Assembly (NCBI GenBank): GCA_016870115.1
Contig: VGCH01000005.1
Location: 1 to 64,000, forward strand
Source of the DNA: Alphaproteobacteria bacterium
Lineage (GTDB): Bacteria > Pseudomonadota > Alphaproteobacteria > Reyranellales > Reyranellaceae
Direction: 5' to 3'
Length of the DNA: 64,000 bases
In this document: piece after piece, positions 1 through 11,336 of the stretch
Layout: every line of letters begins with the position of its first letter
How positions within the stretch are numbered: position 1 is the stretch's first letter
Notes under the pieces: generated by a model
The model's database searches: none
What the model saw: the letters and a program-made list of their open reading frames with translations, nothing else
What the model was told of the DNA's origin: nothing
Translations under genes and position numbers: made by a program

Positions 1-93
1 CTGGCGGTACGAGAACAGCCCCATCACCAGCAGCGCCACCATCACCATGGTAGCGAAAACCGGATTGTCGACGGCGATGCGCGTCATGTTCAT
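1..93 (-). CDS. RND efflux permease, N-terminal fragment
   Basis: The reverse strand opens with ATG at 93 and reads 31 codons to the window edge. The peptide begins MNMTRIAVDNPVFATM and runs straight into a hydrophobic stretch ending GLFSYRQ. This is the usual start of an inner-membrane RND (AcrB/HAE1-type) transporter: a short cytoplasmic helix with the N-P-V-F element, then transmembrane segment 1. It lies 19 bp downstream of the adaptor gene and is read in the same direction, so repressor, adaptor and pump form one operon. Only the first helix is visible, so substrate class cannot be judged. Confidence 0.8.
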   Translation of the reverse strand, partial: MNMTRIAVDNPVFATMVMVALLVMGLFSYRQ

Positions 94-112
94 GGCGGTG
101 GACTCCGGCGGT

Positions 113-1252
113 TCAGGTCTTGCGGGCCGGGCCGACGATGACGACTTTCTGGCCCGGCTTGAGGCCGGGCAGGGGGGCCGCCACCACGATGGCGCCGGCC
201 GCGAGCCCGCCCACCTCCACCAGTTCGCCGCGCTGCCAGGTCCGGACGGCGGTCACTGGCTTGCGCGCCAGCGTGTCGCCCTCGACGACCAGCACATGCT
301 CGCCGGCGTCGTCGCGGCGGATTGCCGAAGCCGGGACCGCGAGCGCGCGCGAGGCCGCGGCGACGGTCACGCTGCCGGTGCCGAACAGGCCGCCACGCAG
401 CGCGTCGGGGGCGCCCAGAATCTCGACGAACACCGGGATGGTGCGGGAGCCCGCAGGCGCGGTCGGGCTGATGCGTGAGATGCGCGCGGTGAAAGTCCGT
501 TCGTCGAAGCCCTCGATGGTCGCGTTCGCGGTCTGCCCCACCCGCAGGCGAACCACATCGACGGCGGGGATCTGCGCGGCGATTTCGACGCGGCTTGTGT
601 CGAGCAGCGCAAGAACGCGACCGTCGATGGGCAGGGACTCGCCCGGGTTGGCAAATCGCTCGCCGACCGTACCGCCGAACGGGGCGCGGATCTCCGCGTC
701 GGCGAGGTTCCTGAGCGCGATGTCGAGCTGCGCCTCCGATACGGCGACCAATGAGGACTTGGCGTCCGCGACGGCGCGCGCCTGGTCGGCCGCCGCGGCG
801 GAGACGACGTTGCGCGCCGCGAGCGCCTCCTTGTCGGTGCGATCGCGCGTGGCCCAACGCGCTTTGGCGCGTGCCGCTTCGAGTGCCGCGCGGCGTTCAT
901 GCGCGCGCGCTTCCAACTCGGCACGTTCGAACGTGGCCAGGACCTGATCCTTGATGACTCGGTCGCCCTCGCGGACGCGTACGTCGGCGAGGCGACCGGA
1001 GACGCGTGATTTCACAATGCTCTGGTCGACCGGCTGAGTCGTGCCGGTAAAGCGAACGGTCTCGACCAGATCTCGCGGTGCCAGGGTCTGGAGTTCGGCG
1101 GCGATCAACTCGAGCGGGCGCGCGGCCGGCTTGCCTTTCTCGGCGGCAGTCACCGATCCCAGCCGCGGGCCTGCGTTCCAGGCGAGCGTGCCGGCGATGG
1201 CGGCGACCGTGGTGGCGATAGCGACGAGCGCGAGGGTACGACGGGCGGTCAT
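113..1252 (-). CDS. RND efflux periplasmic adaptor (membrane fusion protein)
   Basis: Encodes 379 residues of the HlyD/AcrA adaptor family, which links the inner-membrane pump to an outer-membrane channel. The start at ATG 1252 gives MTARRTLALVAIATT, a membrane anchor or signal segment. A longer in-frame start at 1348 would lie inside the upstream TetR gene and is rejected. Visible elements are a lipoyl-like half motif (V-S-G-R-L-A-D-V-R-V-R-E-G-D), an Ala/Arg/Glu-rich alpha-hairpin, the second lipoyl half around E-I-R-A-P-F-G-G, and a C-terminal beta-barrel and membrane-proximal region. Its ATG overlaps the TGA of the TetR gene as ATGA, implying translational coupling. The pump gene follows. 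Confidence 0.9.
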   Translation of the reverse strand: MTARRTLALVAIATTVAAIAGTLAWNAGPRLGSVTAAEKGKPAARPLELIAAELQTLAPRDLVETVRFTGTTQPVDQSIVKSRVSGRLADVRVREGDRVIKDQVLATFERAELEARAHERRAALEAARAKARWATRDRTDKEALAARNVVSAAAADQARAVADAKSSLVAVSEAQLDIALRNLADAEIRAPFGGTVGERFANPGESLPIDGRVLALLDTSRVEIAAQIPAVDVVRLRVGQTANATIEGFDERTFTARISRISPTAPAGSRTIPVFVEILGAPDALRGGLFGTGSVTVAAASRALAVPASAIRRDDAGEHVLVVEGDTLARKPVTAVRTWQRGELVEVGGLAAGAIVVAAPLPGLKPGQKVVIVGPARKT

Positions 1253-1908
1253 GGGGCGAGACCTTTCAGCACGAAGTCGAGATAGGCGGCGTAGTAGCGG
1301 TCGGCGGTCGGGGTGCGGGGTTCGTAGGGGCCGAGCGAGCGCCGCCACACCGAGAACATGGCGAGGGGCTGGGCCATCATGATGGCGGTCGTTTCGGGGT
1401 CGTCGATCGCGCGGAACTCGCCCGACTCGACGCCGCGGCGGATGACCCGCTCGAACAGCGCATGGCCGCGTCGGTCAAACGATTCGATGAAGAAGCGGGC
1501 AGCATCGGGAAAGTTTCCCGCTTCGGCGAGAATCAGCTTGATGACGCCGCCCGACGGACTCTCCTCGAACTCGCGAAACGCGCGCACGAGGGTGCGCAAC
1601 ATGTCCGCGCTCGACCCGGCATGCCCGTCGAGGCGCCGGTCGGCCTCCTGGAGCGGGCCGCCGACGGCTTCGGTGATTACCGCCTTGAAGAGCTCTTCCT
1701 TGCTCCGGAAGTAGACGTAGGGAAGTCCCTTGCTCGTGCCCGCGGCTCGCGCCACGTCCTCAAGCTTGGTCGCCGCAAATCCCCGACTGACGAAGAGGTC
1801 GAGCGCGGCCCGGACCAGTTCAGCGCCGCGTTCGTCGGGTCGGCGGGTCCTTGCCGGCGGCAATGTGGGCGAGATATTGACTGAGGGGTCAGTATCTATA
1901 CCCACCAT
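1249..1908 (-). CDS. TetR/AcrR-family transcriptional repressor
   Basis: Product of 219 residues from ATG 1908. It has a TetR N-terminal helix-turn-helix (A-A-L-D-L-F-V-S-R-G-F-A-A-T-K-L then V-A-R-A-A-G-T-S-K-G) with the family Y-F-R-S-K-E-E-L-F element, and a helical ligand-binding C-terminus. It is the first gene of the RND operon and probably represses it. The start is uncertain. A palindrome (1874-1899) lies inside the reading frame if ATG 1908 is used, whereas an in-frame TTG at 1863 would place helix 1 at the normal family distance and leave the operator upstream. Neither start has a strong ribosome-binding site. Confidence 0.85.
   Translation of the reverse strand: MVGIDTDPSVNISPTLPPARTRRPDERGAELVRAALDLFVSRGFAATKLEDVARAAGTSKGLPYVYFRSKEELFKAVITEAVGGPLQEADRRLDGHAGSSADMLRTLVRAFREFEESPSGGVIKLILAEAGNFPDAARFFIESFDRRGHALFERVIRRGVESGEFRAIDDPETTAIMMAQPLAMFSVWRRSLGPYEPRTPTADRYYAAYLDFVLKGLAP
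1874..1899. promoter_or_regulatory. Candidate TetR operator (inverted repeat)
   Basis: ACTGA (1880-1884) and TCAGT (1889-1893) flank GGGG, and outer ATA/TAT triplets also pair. The dyad overlaps a TATAGAT element on the minus strand that could serve as a -10. Its position at the head of a TetR-adaptor-pump operon suggests autoregulation. The symmetry is seen; operator function is inferred. Confidence 0.55.
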
Positions 1909-1967
1909 GTAGAGCCGCACTGCGACGCAATCAAGGCAGAGGCGAGCGAATTTACATTCAGAAACAC

Positions 1968-2000
1968 AAAAAAAAGTCCGGCGACCGAAGTCGACCGGAC
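1968..2000 (-). terminator. Intrinsic terminator after the Lys-rich micro-ORF
   Basis: Read on the minus strand, GTCCGG-T-CGA, a short CTTCGG-containing loop and TCG-CCGGAC form a stem followed directly by eight T residues (plus-strand A-tract 1968-1975). This is a textbook rho-independent terminator. It ends transcripts coming from nrdJ and the micro-ORF and insulates the TetR operon, which starts 60 bp further on. Confidence 0.85.
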
Positions 2001-2066
2001 CTTGCATTCAGTTTCGCCTTCGGAGCTTGAGGCATCCGAACCTTGGCCGGTTTTGAGAGCCGAGGC

Positions 2067-2106
2067 GGCTTCCGGTGGGACCGCAAGCGGTGCCCACGCG
2101 GAAGCC
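2067..2106. other. 40-nt near-perfect hairpin in the nrdJ 3' region
   Basis: GGCTTCCG at 2067-2074 pairs with CGGAAGCC at 2099-2106, and the inner GTGGG-ACCGC pairs with GCGGTG-CCCAC around an AA loop; a few mismatches interrupt the stem. It lies between the stop codon of the micro-ORF (2163) and the terminator (1968-2000), so it would be part of the same transcript. No T-tract follows, so it is not itself a terminator. It could stabilise the 3' end or be the body of a small RNA; the function is unknown. Confidence 0.6.
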
Positions 2107-2162
2107 TAAAGGCGTCAGGTCAGAGGGACCGTATTGCTACGGCCCACGCCCTTTCCTTGTCG

Positions 2163-2219
2163 TTACTGCTTCTTCTTCTTAGCAGCCTTCTTCTTCGCAG
2201 CCTTCTTCTTAGCAGCCAT
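2163..2219 (-). CDS. 18-residue Ala/Lys-repeat micro-protein
   Basis: ATG 2219 to TAA 2163 encodes three AAKKK units followed by K-Q, built from a 15-bp unit repeated three times (2172-2216) with one silent substitution. An AGGAG Shine-Dalgarno sequence lies 7 nt upstream of the ATG, unusually good for so short a frame, and argues for real translation. The gene lies 76 nt after the nrdJ stop on the same strand and upstream of a strong terminator. The composition resembles the Lys/Ala-rich tails of bacterial histone H1-like proteins, so nucleic-acid binding is possible, but no function is established. The opposite-strand Leu-rich reading is a shadow. Confidence 0.6.
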   Translation of the reverse strand: MAAKKKAAKKKAAKKKKQ

Positions 2220-2295
2220 GACTGTCTCCTATGGTTTCATGGGCTCCCCAACCGTTCGGGCACCCGGGTCTTACGCTGTACGCTACGCTACGCAT

Positions 2296-5979
<3,684 letters not shown>

Positions 5980-6069
5980 CGACGATTACCCCCGGCCCCG
6001 CGCCTCTCTTTCGATCTTCTGGCGTGTCGCCGATCCGACGGGATCGCGCGTACATGTGGGCACTGACGG

Positions 6070-6113
6070 ATAGTAAATTACAAAATCTTGTGTGCGCAAC
6101 TACATTTTGTAGA
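6070..6113 (-). promoter_or_regulatory. nrdJ promoter with candidate NrdR-box pair
   Basis: In the 313-bp nrdJ/NDUFA12-homologue intergenic region an AT-rich island stands out. On the minus strand TTGCGC (6094-6099) and TACTAT (6070-6075) are spaced 18 bp. The spacer holds ACACAAGATTTTGTAA (6078-6093), which resembles the NrdR box. A second palindrome, CTACA-TTT-TGTAG (6100-6112), is centred about 20.5 bp away, roughly two helical turns. NrdR boxes normally occur as helically phased pairs over promoters. NrdR control is inferred. The remaining bases of this region show only GC-rich sequence without recognisable elements. Confidence 0.55.
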
Positions 6114-6292
6114 GGTGGGTGTTGATGGTACTAGATGATGCAAGCATGTCACAGCGCGCGATTCCACTTCGAGTTCGTCGCGCTGGCAAGTGCGCGCGAA
6201 AGATGTGAACGCGCGAGAAGGCGCGTGCGTTGCCCCTTCAAAGAGGCGCGCGTACAAGCGGTGCGCAACGAACTGGTCGACGGTGTGAGGGC

Positions 6293-6646
6293 ATGACGTT
6301 CGGAACCAAACTCTTCACTTGGCTGCGTGGCGAGCAGGTCGGCAGCGATCGTGAGGGCAATCGCTACTTTCAGGACAAGCGCGTCGTCGCGGGGCGCCGT
6401 CGTCGGCGCTGGGTCGTCTACAAGGGAGAAACCGAGGCCTCGCGCGTGCCGCCCGATTGGCATGGCTGGCTGCACTACACCACCGATCAGGTGCCGCCGG
6501 CCGGCGGACTGCCGCGCAAGTCGTGGCAGAAGGAGCATCAGGCCAATCTCACGGGCAGCGATCGCGCCTACCGTCCGGCGGGACATGCGCTCGCCCAAGG
6601 TGGCGAGAAACCCAAGGCGCCCTACGAGGCGTGGAAGCCGGAGTAA
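6293..6646 (+). CDS. NADH:ubiquinone oxidoreductase 17.2-kDa subunit homologue (NDUFA12 family)
   Basis: 117 residues from ATG 6293, starting MTFGTKLFTWLRG. The family signature is visible: G-S-D-x-x-G-N-R-Y-F, R-R-R-R-R-W-V-V-Y-K-G, then V-P-P-D-W-H-G-W-L-H-Y. This accessory subunit of respiratory complex I is shared by mitochondria and alphaproteobacteria. A longer frame opening at 6230 adds a low-quality Arg-rich leader and is not used. The gene heads a plus-strand run with mlaD, a small unknown and a DUF2155 gene, an arrangement I recall as common in alphaproteobacteria. Confidence 0.93.
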   Translation: MTFGTKLFTWLRGEQVGSDREGNRYFQDKRVVAGRRRRRWVVYKGETEASRVPPDWHGWLHYTTDQVPPAGGLPRKSWQKEHQANLTGSDRAYRPAGHALAQGGEKPKAPYEAWKPE

Positions 6647-6674
6647 GCGCCAAAGTTCGAGGAGGAGTTCCGAG

Positions 6675-7130
6675 GTGGGCCGCAATATCGTCGAGACGAT
6701 CGTGGGTGCGCTGGTCCTTTTGGTGGCCGGCGCGTTTGTCTACTACGCCTTTTCGAAATCGGATCGCGGCACCGGGTCGGGCGTCGAGGTGCTGGCGCGG
6801 TTCGATCGCATCGACGGGCTGAAGCGCGGTTCCGACGTGACGCTGAGCGGGGTCAAGATCGGCACCGTCACCGGTTTCGATCTGGATGCGAAGACGTATC
6901 AGGCGGTCGTGCGCATGTCGGTCACCTCGGACGTCAAACTGCCGCTGGATACCAATGCCAAGATCGTGAGCGAGTCGCTCCTCGGCGGCATGGTCGTGGT
7001 GCTCGAGCCGGGCGGCGACGAGCGATTCCTCAAGGCAGGTGGCGAGATCACCAAGACCCAGGGCGCCATCCCGCTCGCCGAGCTGATCGCCAAGTTCATG
7101 TTCGGTGGCGTCGGGCAGAAATCCAACTGA
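6675..7130 (+). CDS. mlaD: MCE-domain lipid-transport protein (MlaD)
   Basis: 151 residues starting at GTG 6675 behind a strong AGGAGG at 6660-6665. An N-terminal membrane anchor (V-E-T-I-V-G-A-L-V-L-L-V-A-G-A-F) is followed by one MCE domain (V-L-A-R-F-D-R-I-D-G-L, G-S-D-V-T-L-S-G-V-K-I-G). MlaD is the periplasmic substrate-binding part of the Mla phospholipid transporter that maintains outer-membrane asymmetry. The ATPase and permease genes mlaF/mlaE are not in the window, so MlaD is separated from its partners here. An upstream in-frame extension overlaps the NDUFA12-homologue gene and is rejected. Confidence 0.92.
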   Translation: MGRNIVETIVGALVLLVAGAFVYYAFSKSDRGTGSGVEVLARFDRIDGLKRGSDVTLSGVKIGTVTGFDLDAKTYQAVVRMSVTSDVKLPLDTNAKIVSESLLGGMVVVLEPGGDERFLKAGGEITKTQGAIPLAELIAKFMFGGVGQKSN

Positions 7131-7141
7131 CGGAGGCGCGC

Positions 7142-7351
7142 GTGACATCCGGCGCGGCGTGGCGGCAACCCGACGGCAAACCCGTTTCCTGCCTCGAAAA
7201 GATCAAGGTCCTGGACCAGAACATCGCCGAGATCCGCACGCTCTGCGCGGATGCGCTCGAGGACGGGGTGTTGATGGGATGCGACGCGGACCAGATCAAG
7301 GCGGCGCTGCACGCGCTGGTCGACGCGCTGGAGCCGCCCGGAACGAAATGA
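7142..7351 (+). CDS. Small conserved-looking protein of unknown function
   Basis: 69 residues from GTG 7142, preceded by a GGAGG-type site 11 bp after mlaD. The sequence starts MTSGAAWRQPDGKPVSCLEK and continues as amphipathic helix with an acidic C-terminal half; two further Cys are present (around T-L-C-A-D and M-G-C-D-A-D). Its TGA overlaps the ATG of the DUF2155 gene as ATGA, implying coupled translation. I do not recognise the family. Position between mlaD and the DUF2155 gene suggests an envelope or respiratory link, but this is context only. Confidence 0.75.
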   Translation: MTSGAAWRQPDGKPVSCLEKIKVLDQNIAEIRTLCADALEDGVLMGCDADQIKAALHALVDALEPPGTK

Positions 7352-7851
7352 TCCGACCGGTGAGGCTCGCGATCACCGCGCTGATTCTTCTGGGCGCGGC
7401 CACGACGGCATGGGCGCAAGGTGCGCCGCAGCGGCTGCGCGATGTGCCGCCGCCGGCGCCGGGATCGCTGTCGCTCCCGCCGCGCGGCGACAATCCCAAT
7501 CTACGCCAGGTGCCGGACGGGCCCGGCGCGCCAGTTGCCGAGCTGCGCGGCCTCGACAAGGTGACGGCGCGCACTCGAACCTTCACCGCGACGCTGGGTG
7601 AGGCGACACGGTTCGGGACCCTCGAGATCGAGGTCGGAGCGTGTCTGGTGAACGTGCCCGAGGCGCTGCCCGAGTCAGCGGTCTATCTGACCATCGTCGA
7701 TCACAAGCCGGGGCAGCAGAAGGAAAAGCTCTTCGCCGGATGGATGTTCGCCTCCGCGCCGTCGCTATCGGCTCTGGATCACGGCGTTTATGACGTCTGG
7801 CTTGTCGGCTGCACCAGGTCGCAAGGATCGGCACCGCCAAGTTCGCGCTGA
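7348..7851 (+). CDS. DUF2155-family exported protein
   Basis: 167 residues. The N-terminus is a signal peptide ending near T-T-A-W-A-Q; a Pro-rich linker follows, then the DUF2155 core: [21 protein letters not shown], a segment ending [10 protein letters not shown], and a terminal D-V-W-L-V-G-C. The conserved Cys pair could form a disulfide in the periplasm. Function of the family is unknown. It overlaps the small upstream ORF by 4 bp, and its 3' end overlaps the convergent aat gene by 64 bp (7788-7851). Confidence 0.88.
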   Translation: MIRPVRLAITALILLGAATTAWAQGAPQRLRDVPPPAPGSLSLPPRGDNPNLRQVPDGPGAPVAELRGLDKVTARTRTFTATLGEATRFGTLEIEVGACLVNVPEALPESAVYLTIVDHKPGQQKEKLFAGWMFASAPSLSALDHGVYDVWLVGCTRSQGSAPPSSR

Positions 7852-8450
7852 AAGACCGCAGGCGCGTCTAGCGCTGGGGCGAGACGGCGGTGGAACTCCT
7901 CTCGGACGATTTCGACGGCGCCCAGTCGGCGGAGATGCTCGGTCATGAACTGGCAATCGAGCAGCTTGAAGCCACCACGCCGCAGCCGAGCGACGAGATG
8001 CACGAGCGCCACCTTCGAGGCGTCGCTCACCCGGCTGAACATGCTTTCGCCGAAGAACGCGCCGCCCAGTGCGACACCGTACAAGCCGCCGACCAGCACC
8101 CCTTCGATTCGGCATTCGACACTGTGGGCGTGGCCGCGCCTATGGAGCTCGCCGTACAGCTCGACGATCGGCTCGTTGATCCAACTCTCCGGGTGGCCCG
8201 GACGCGGCTCCGCGCACGCCCTCATCACGGCGTCGAAGTCGCGATCGGCATCGACCTCGAAGCGGGCGGAGCGCACCGTGCGGGCGAGCCGGCGAGGCAG
8301 ACGGAAGCCATCAAGCGGCAGAACGGCGCGCAGTCGCGGGTCCAGCCAGTGCAGCTTCGGATCGTCGCGGCGTTCCCCCATGGGGAAGACGCCAATGCGG
8401 TAGGCCTGCAGGAGGAGGTCGGCGGTGATCTCCAGCCTCGCCCCCGTCAC
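7788..8450 (-). CDS. aat: Leucyl/phenylalanyl-tRNA--protein transferase
   Basis: 220 residues. The enzyme attaches Leu or Phe to proteins with N-terminal Arg or Lys, marking them for ClpSP degradation. Family signatures are Y-R-I-G-V-F-P-M near the N-terminus, [34 protein letters not shown] and [11 protein letters not shown]. The ATG overlaps the accC stop as ATGA, so it is the last gene of aroQ-accB-accC-aat. Its C-terminal codons overlap the convergent DUF2155 gene. Confidence 0.96.
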   Translation of the reverse strand: MTGARLEITADLLLQAYRIGVFPMGERRDDPKLHWLDPRLRAVLPLDGFRLPRRLARTVRSARFEVDADRDFDAVMRACAEPRPGHPESWINEPIVELYGELHRRGHAHSVECRIEGVLVGGLYGVALGGAFFGESMFSRVSDASKVALVHLVARLRRGGFKLLDCQFMTEHLRRLGAVEIVREEFHRRLAPALDAPAVFQRELGGADPCDLVQPTSQTS

Positions 8451-9790
8451 TTCTTGAGGCCGACCAGCTTCTCCAGCCAGTGGATGTCGTAGTCACCGTC
8501 GATGAAGGCCTGCTGGCGGATGATGCGCTGATGCAGCGATATCGTGGTGTCGATGCCGCCGATCGCGAACTCCTCCAACGACCGCCGCAGTCGCATCAGG
8601 CATTCGTTGCGCGACGTGCCGCTCACGATCAGCTTGGCCACCATGGAATCGTAGAACGGTGGCATGGAATAGCCGGTGTAGAGGCCAGAATCGACGCGCA
8701 CCCCCAGCCCGCCGGGCGGGTGGTACTCGGTAACGCGACCGGGGCAGGGGACGAAGGTCTCGGGGTGCTCGGCGTTAATGCGGCACTCGATGGCATGGCC
8801 GGCGAAGACGATGTCTTTCTGCGTGAAGCCGAGCGGCGCGCCTGAGGCGACGCGGATCTGTTCCCGCACGAGGTCGATCCCGGTGATCGCTTCCGTGATC
8901 GGGTGTTCGACCTGCAGGCGGGTGTTCATCTCAATGAAGTAGAACTCGCCATCCTGGAACAGGAACTCCATCGTGCCGGCGCCGCGGTAGCCGAGCTTGC
9001 GGACGGCCGCGGCAGCCAGCTCGCCGATGCGACTGCGCTGTGCGGCGTTAAGTGCGGGTGACGGCGCTTCCTCGAGAACCTTCTGGTGGCGGCGCTGCAA
9101 TGAGCAGTCGCGTTCGCCGAGATGCACGGCATTGCCATGCATGTCGCCCAGGACCTGGATCTCGATGTGGCGGGGGCGTCCAAGATACTTTTCGACGTAC
9201 ACGGCGTCGTTGCCGAAGGCGGCCTTGGCTTCGGCGCGCGCGAGCGAGAAGGCTTCCGCCGCCTGATCCGCCTGATTCACCACCTTCATCCCGCGCCCGC
9301 CGCCGCCGGCCACCGCCTTGATCAGGACCGGCCAGCCGATCTTTTCGCCGAGAGCGATCACCTCCTCGACGCTGTCCACCGGGCCGGGAGACCCCGGAAC
9401 CAACGGCAGGCCGAGTTCCAGCGCGGTTTGCTTGGCGACGATCTTGTCGCCCATCATCGAGATGTGCTGCGGGGTCGGGCCAATGAACGTGAAGCCGTGG
9501 GCCTCGACGGCCTCGGCGAAGCGGGCGTTCTCGGAGAGAAAGCCGTAGCCTGGATGGATCGCATCGGCCCCGGCGATGGTGGCGGCAGACAGGATCGCGG
9601 GGACGTTCAGGTAGCTTTCCCGCGCGGGAGGAGGCCCGATGCAAACCGACTCGTCGGCGAGCCGCACATGCATGGCCGCGGCGTCCGCGGTGGAGTGAAC
9701 CGCGACGGTCTGGATGCCCATCTCGTGGCAGGCGCGGTGGATGCGGAGCGCGATCTCGCCGCGATTGGCGATGAGGATCTTGTCGAACAT
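8447..9790 (-). CDS. accC: Acetyl-CoA carboxylase, biotin carboxylase subunit
   Basis: 447 residues, the normal length. AccC carboxylates biotin on AccB using ATP and bicarbonate, the first half-reaction of malonyl-CoA synthesis for fatty acids. Motifs: N-terminal [11 protein letters not shown], the glycine-rich ATP-grasp loop [16 protein letters not shown] and the catalytic [10 protein letters not shown]. It lies 13 bp downstream of accB and overlaps aat, so the three are one transcription unit. Confidence 0.98.
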   Translation of the reverse strand: MFDKILIANRGEIALRIHRACHEMGIQTVAVHSTADAAAMHVRLADESVCIGPPPARESYLNVPAILSAATIAGADAIHPGYGFLSENARFAEAVEAHGFTFIGPTPQHISMMGDKIVAKQTALELGLPLVPGSPGPVDSVEEVIALGEKIGWPVLIKAVAGGGGRGMKVVNQADQAAEAFSLARAEAKAAFGNDAVYVEKYLGRPRHIEIQVLGDMHGNAVHLGERDCSLQRRHQKVLEEAPSPALNAAQRSRIGELAAAAVRKLGYRGAGTMEFLFQDGEFYFIEMNTRLQVEHPITEAITGIDLVREQIRVASGAPLGFTQKDIVFAGHAIECRINAEHPETFVPCPGRVTEYHPPGGLGVRVDSGLYTGYSMPPFYDSMVAKLIVSGTSRNECLMRLRRSLEEFAIGGIDTTISLHQRIIRQQAFIDGDYDIHWLEKLVGLKK

Positions 9791-9803
9791 CGGCCGGCGC
9801 CGA

Positions 9804-10274
9804 CTACTCGATCACGACCAGCGGTTCGCCGAACTCGACCGGCTGCGCGTTCTCGATCAACACACGCGCGAGAACGCCCGCCTTCGGCGCCTTGATCGGA
9901 TTGAAGGTCTTCATCGCTTCGATGATCAGCAGTGTCTGGCCGGCCGCGACCTTGTCGCCAACATTCACAAACACGGGCTTGCCCGGTTCGGGCGAGAGAT
10001 AGGCTGTTCCGACCATCGGCGATTTGACGACGCCGGGATGGCTCGCGGCATCACCCTGGGCAGATACCGCCGGCACAGTCGGCGCGACGGCCGCGGCCGG
10101 GGCAGCGGGGGCGGCAGCCATCGCCACCGGCGCCGCCGCGGCGACCGTCACCGCGGGCCGCGCCACACGGATGCGGCGCTCGCCATCGGCCAGCTCGATC
10201 TCCCCCAGCTTGGTCTCATCGAGAATCTCGGCAAGCTTGCGCACGAAGTCGGTGTCGAGGTCGAATTTGGCCAT
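9804..10274 (-). CDS. accB: Acetyl-CoA carboxylase biotin carboxyl carrier protein
   Basis: 156 residues from ATG 10274. An N-terminal helical part (MAKFDLDTDFVRKLAEIL) is joined by an Ala/Pro/Val-rich mobile linker to the C-terminal biotinyl domain. The biotinylated lysine is in E-A-M-K-T-F-N, followed by the thumb and G-V-L-A-R-V-L-I-E-N. A longer open frame to 10601 runs through the aroQ coding sequence and is rejected. Located between aroQ and accC on the same strand. Confidence 0.97.
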   Translation of the reverse strand: MAKFDLDTDFVRKLAEILDETKLGEIELADGERRIRVARPAVTVAAAAPVAMAAAPAAPAAAVAPTVPAVSAQGDAASHPGVVKSPMVGTAYLSPEPGKPVFVNVGDKVAAGQTLLIIEAMKTFNPIKAPKAGVLARVLIENAQPVEFGEPLVVIE

Positions 10275-10303
10275 CGTGTCGAGCTCCCGGGGAGAAGGGG
10301 GGG

Positions 10304-10774
10304 TCAGCGCTTCAGCAGGCGCGCAAGCGCCTGCAAGGCAAGAATATAACCGTGACTGCCCAATCCCGCGATCACACCGACGGCGGCGGGGCTGATGTAG
10401 GATTTGTGGCGGAACGCTTCGCGGCGATAGATGTTCGACAGGTGCACCTCGATCGCAGGCAACTCGGCGGCGTTCAGGGCATCGAGTAGCGCGACTGACG
10501 TGTGGGTATAGGCTCCGGCGTTGATCACGATGGCGCTGTTGGCGTCGCGGGCGGCCTGGATGCGGTCGACCAGCGCGCCCTCGTGGTTGCTCTGGGCGCA
10601 TTCGACCGCGAGTCCCAGCCGTCGTGCCTCCGCGCGGCAGGCCGCCTCGACATCGGCGAGCGTCTCCCGGCCGTAGATCTCCGGCTGGCGCTTGCCCAAC
10701 ATGTTCAGGTTCGGCCCGTTCAGGATCAGCACCGGCTTGGGCGCCGGCTTGCCTCGGGCGGCCCTTGTGGCCAC
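10304..10774 (-). CDS. aroQ: 3-dehydroquinate dehydratase, type II
   Basis: 156 residues. Catalyses the third step of the shikimate pathway. Family signatures are visible: [17 protein letters not shown] (active-site Tyr lid), [16 protein letters not shown] (catalytic His) and [11 protein letters not shown] 13-residue N-terminal extension is present. First gene of the aroQ-accB-accC-aat unit; aroQ-accBC linkage is common in proteobacteria. Confidence 0.97.
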   Translation of the reverse strand: MATRAARGKPAPKPVLILNGPNLNMLGKRQPEIYGRETLADVEAACRAEARRLGLAVECAQSNHEGALVDRIQAARDANSAIVINAGAYTHTSVALLDALNAAELPAIEVHLSNIYRREAFRHKSYISPAAVGVIAGLGSHGYILALQALARLLKR

Positions 10775-10838
10775 GTCAGCCTCCCGTCTTGCGACTGGCG
10801 GGCCTTATAGCATGGCGACTTGACCTCACAAGGCGGGG

Positions 10839-11297
10839 TCAGGACGCTGAAACCGCCTCCGCGCGTGCCTGCAGCCGCTCGCAGAGCGCTACGAAAACGG
10901 CGCGCTCCTCACTTGAGAGCGCCGACGCGACACTCCGCTCGAATTCAAGCGCGATCGGCACGATCCGCCGATGCATGGCGCGTCCTGCCGGTGACAACGT
11001 CAGCGCCGTGCGCCGGGCGTCGCGGCGGTCGACGGCTGCGGCCACAAGACCGCGGGACCTGAGATCGGCGACCGCGCGACTGACGGCGACCTTGTCCATC
11101 ACTGTGCGCTGGCAGATGTCGGCTGCGGCCATCGGGGCGAATCGGCCAAGAACCGCCATGACCCGCCATTGGGGGACGCTAAGGCCGTAGGGAGAGGCGT
11201 AGAGCCCGTGCAGGGCCTCGCTCACCGTCTGGGACAGGATCGAGAGCCGGTAGGGCAGGAAGTTTTCCAGTTCGAGGGCTTGCGCGCGGGCGGTCAT
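10839..11297 (-). CDS. MarR-family regulator of the tyrosine-catabolic operon
   Basis: 152 residues from ATG 11297 ([13 protein letters not shown]). A winged helix is visible: [13 protein letters not shown], then [17 protein letters not shown] recognition helix and D-R-R-D-A-R-R wing. It is transcribed divergently from hppD across a 39-bp gap holding a perfect palindrome that also touches its own start codon, so it probably represses both directions. The inducer is likely an intermediate of tyrosine breakdown; this is inference from position. Confidence 0.9.
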   Translation of the reverse strand: MTARAQALELENFLPYRLSILSQTVSEALHGLYASPYGLSVPQWRVMAVLGRFAPMAAADICQRTVMDKVAVSRAVADLRSRGLVAAAVDRRDARRTALTLSPAGRAMHRRIVPIALEFERSVASALSSEERAVFVALCERLQARAEAVSAS

Positions 11298-11321
11298 GAT
11301 GGTTACAAGTGTAACCATCAT
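11296..11321. promoter_or_regulatory. Perfect 26-bp operator palindrome, marR-hppD
   Basis: ATGATGGTTACA (11296-11307) is followed by AG and then its exact reverse complement (11310-11321). Twelve-base arms without mismatch are very unlikely by chance. The core GTTACA-AG-TGTAAC fits MarR-type operators. It overlaps the marR start codon and ends 15 bp before the hppD start, so binding would block both genes. Confidence 0.8.
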
Positions 11322-11336
11322 TTCCGGGAGGTCAAT

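Noticed and set aside
5980-6069. Possible cobalamin riboswitch before nrdJ
   Set aside because: No B12-box-like sequence or matching fold is apparent in the short leader between the promoter and the nrdJ start.
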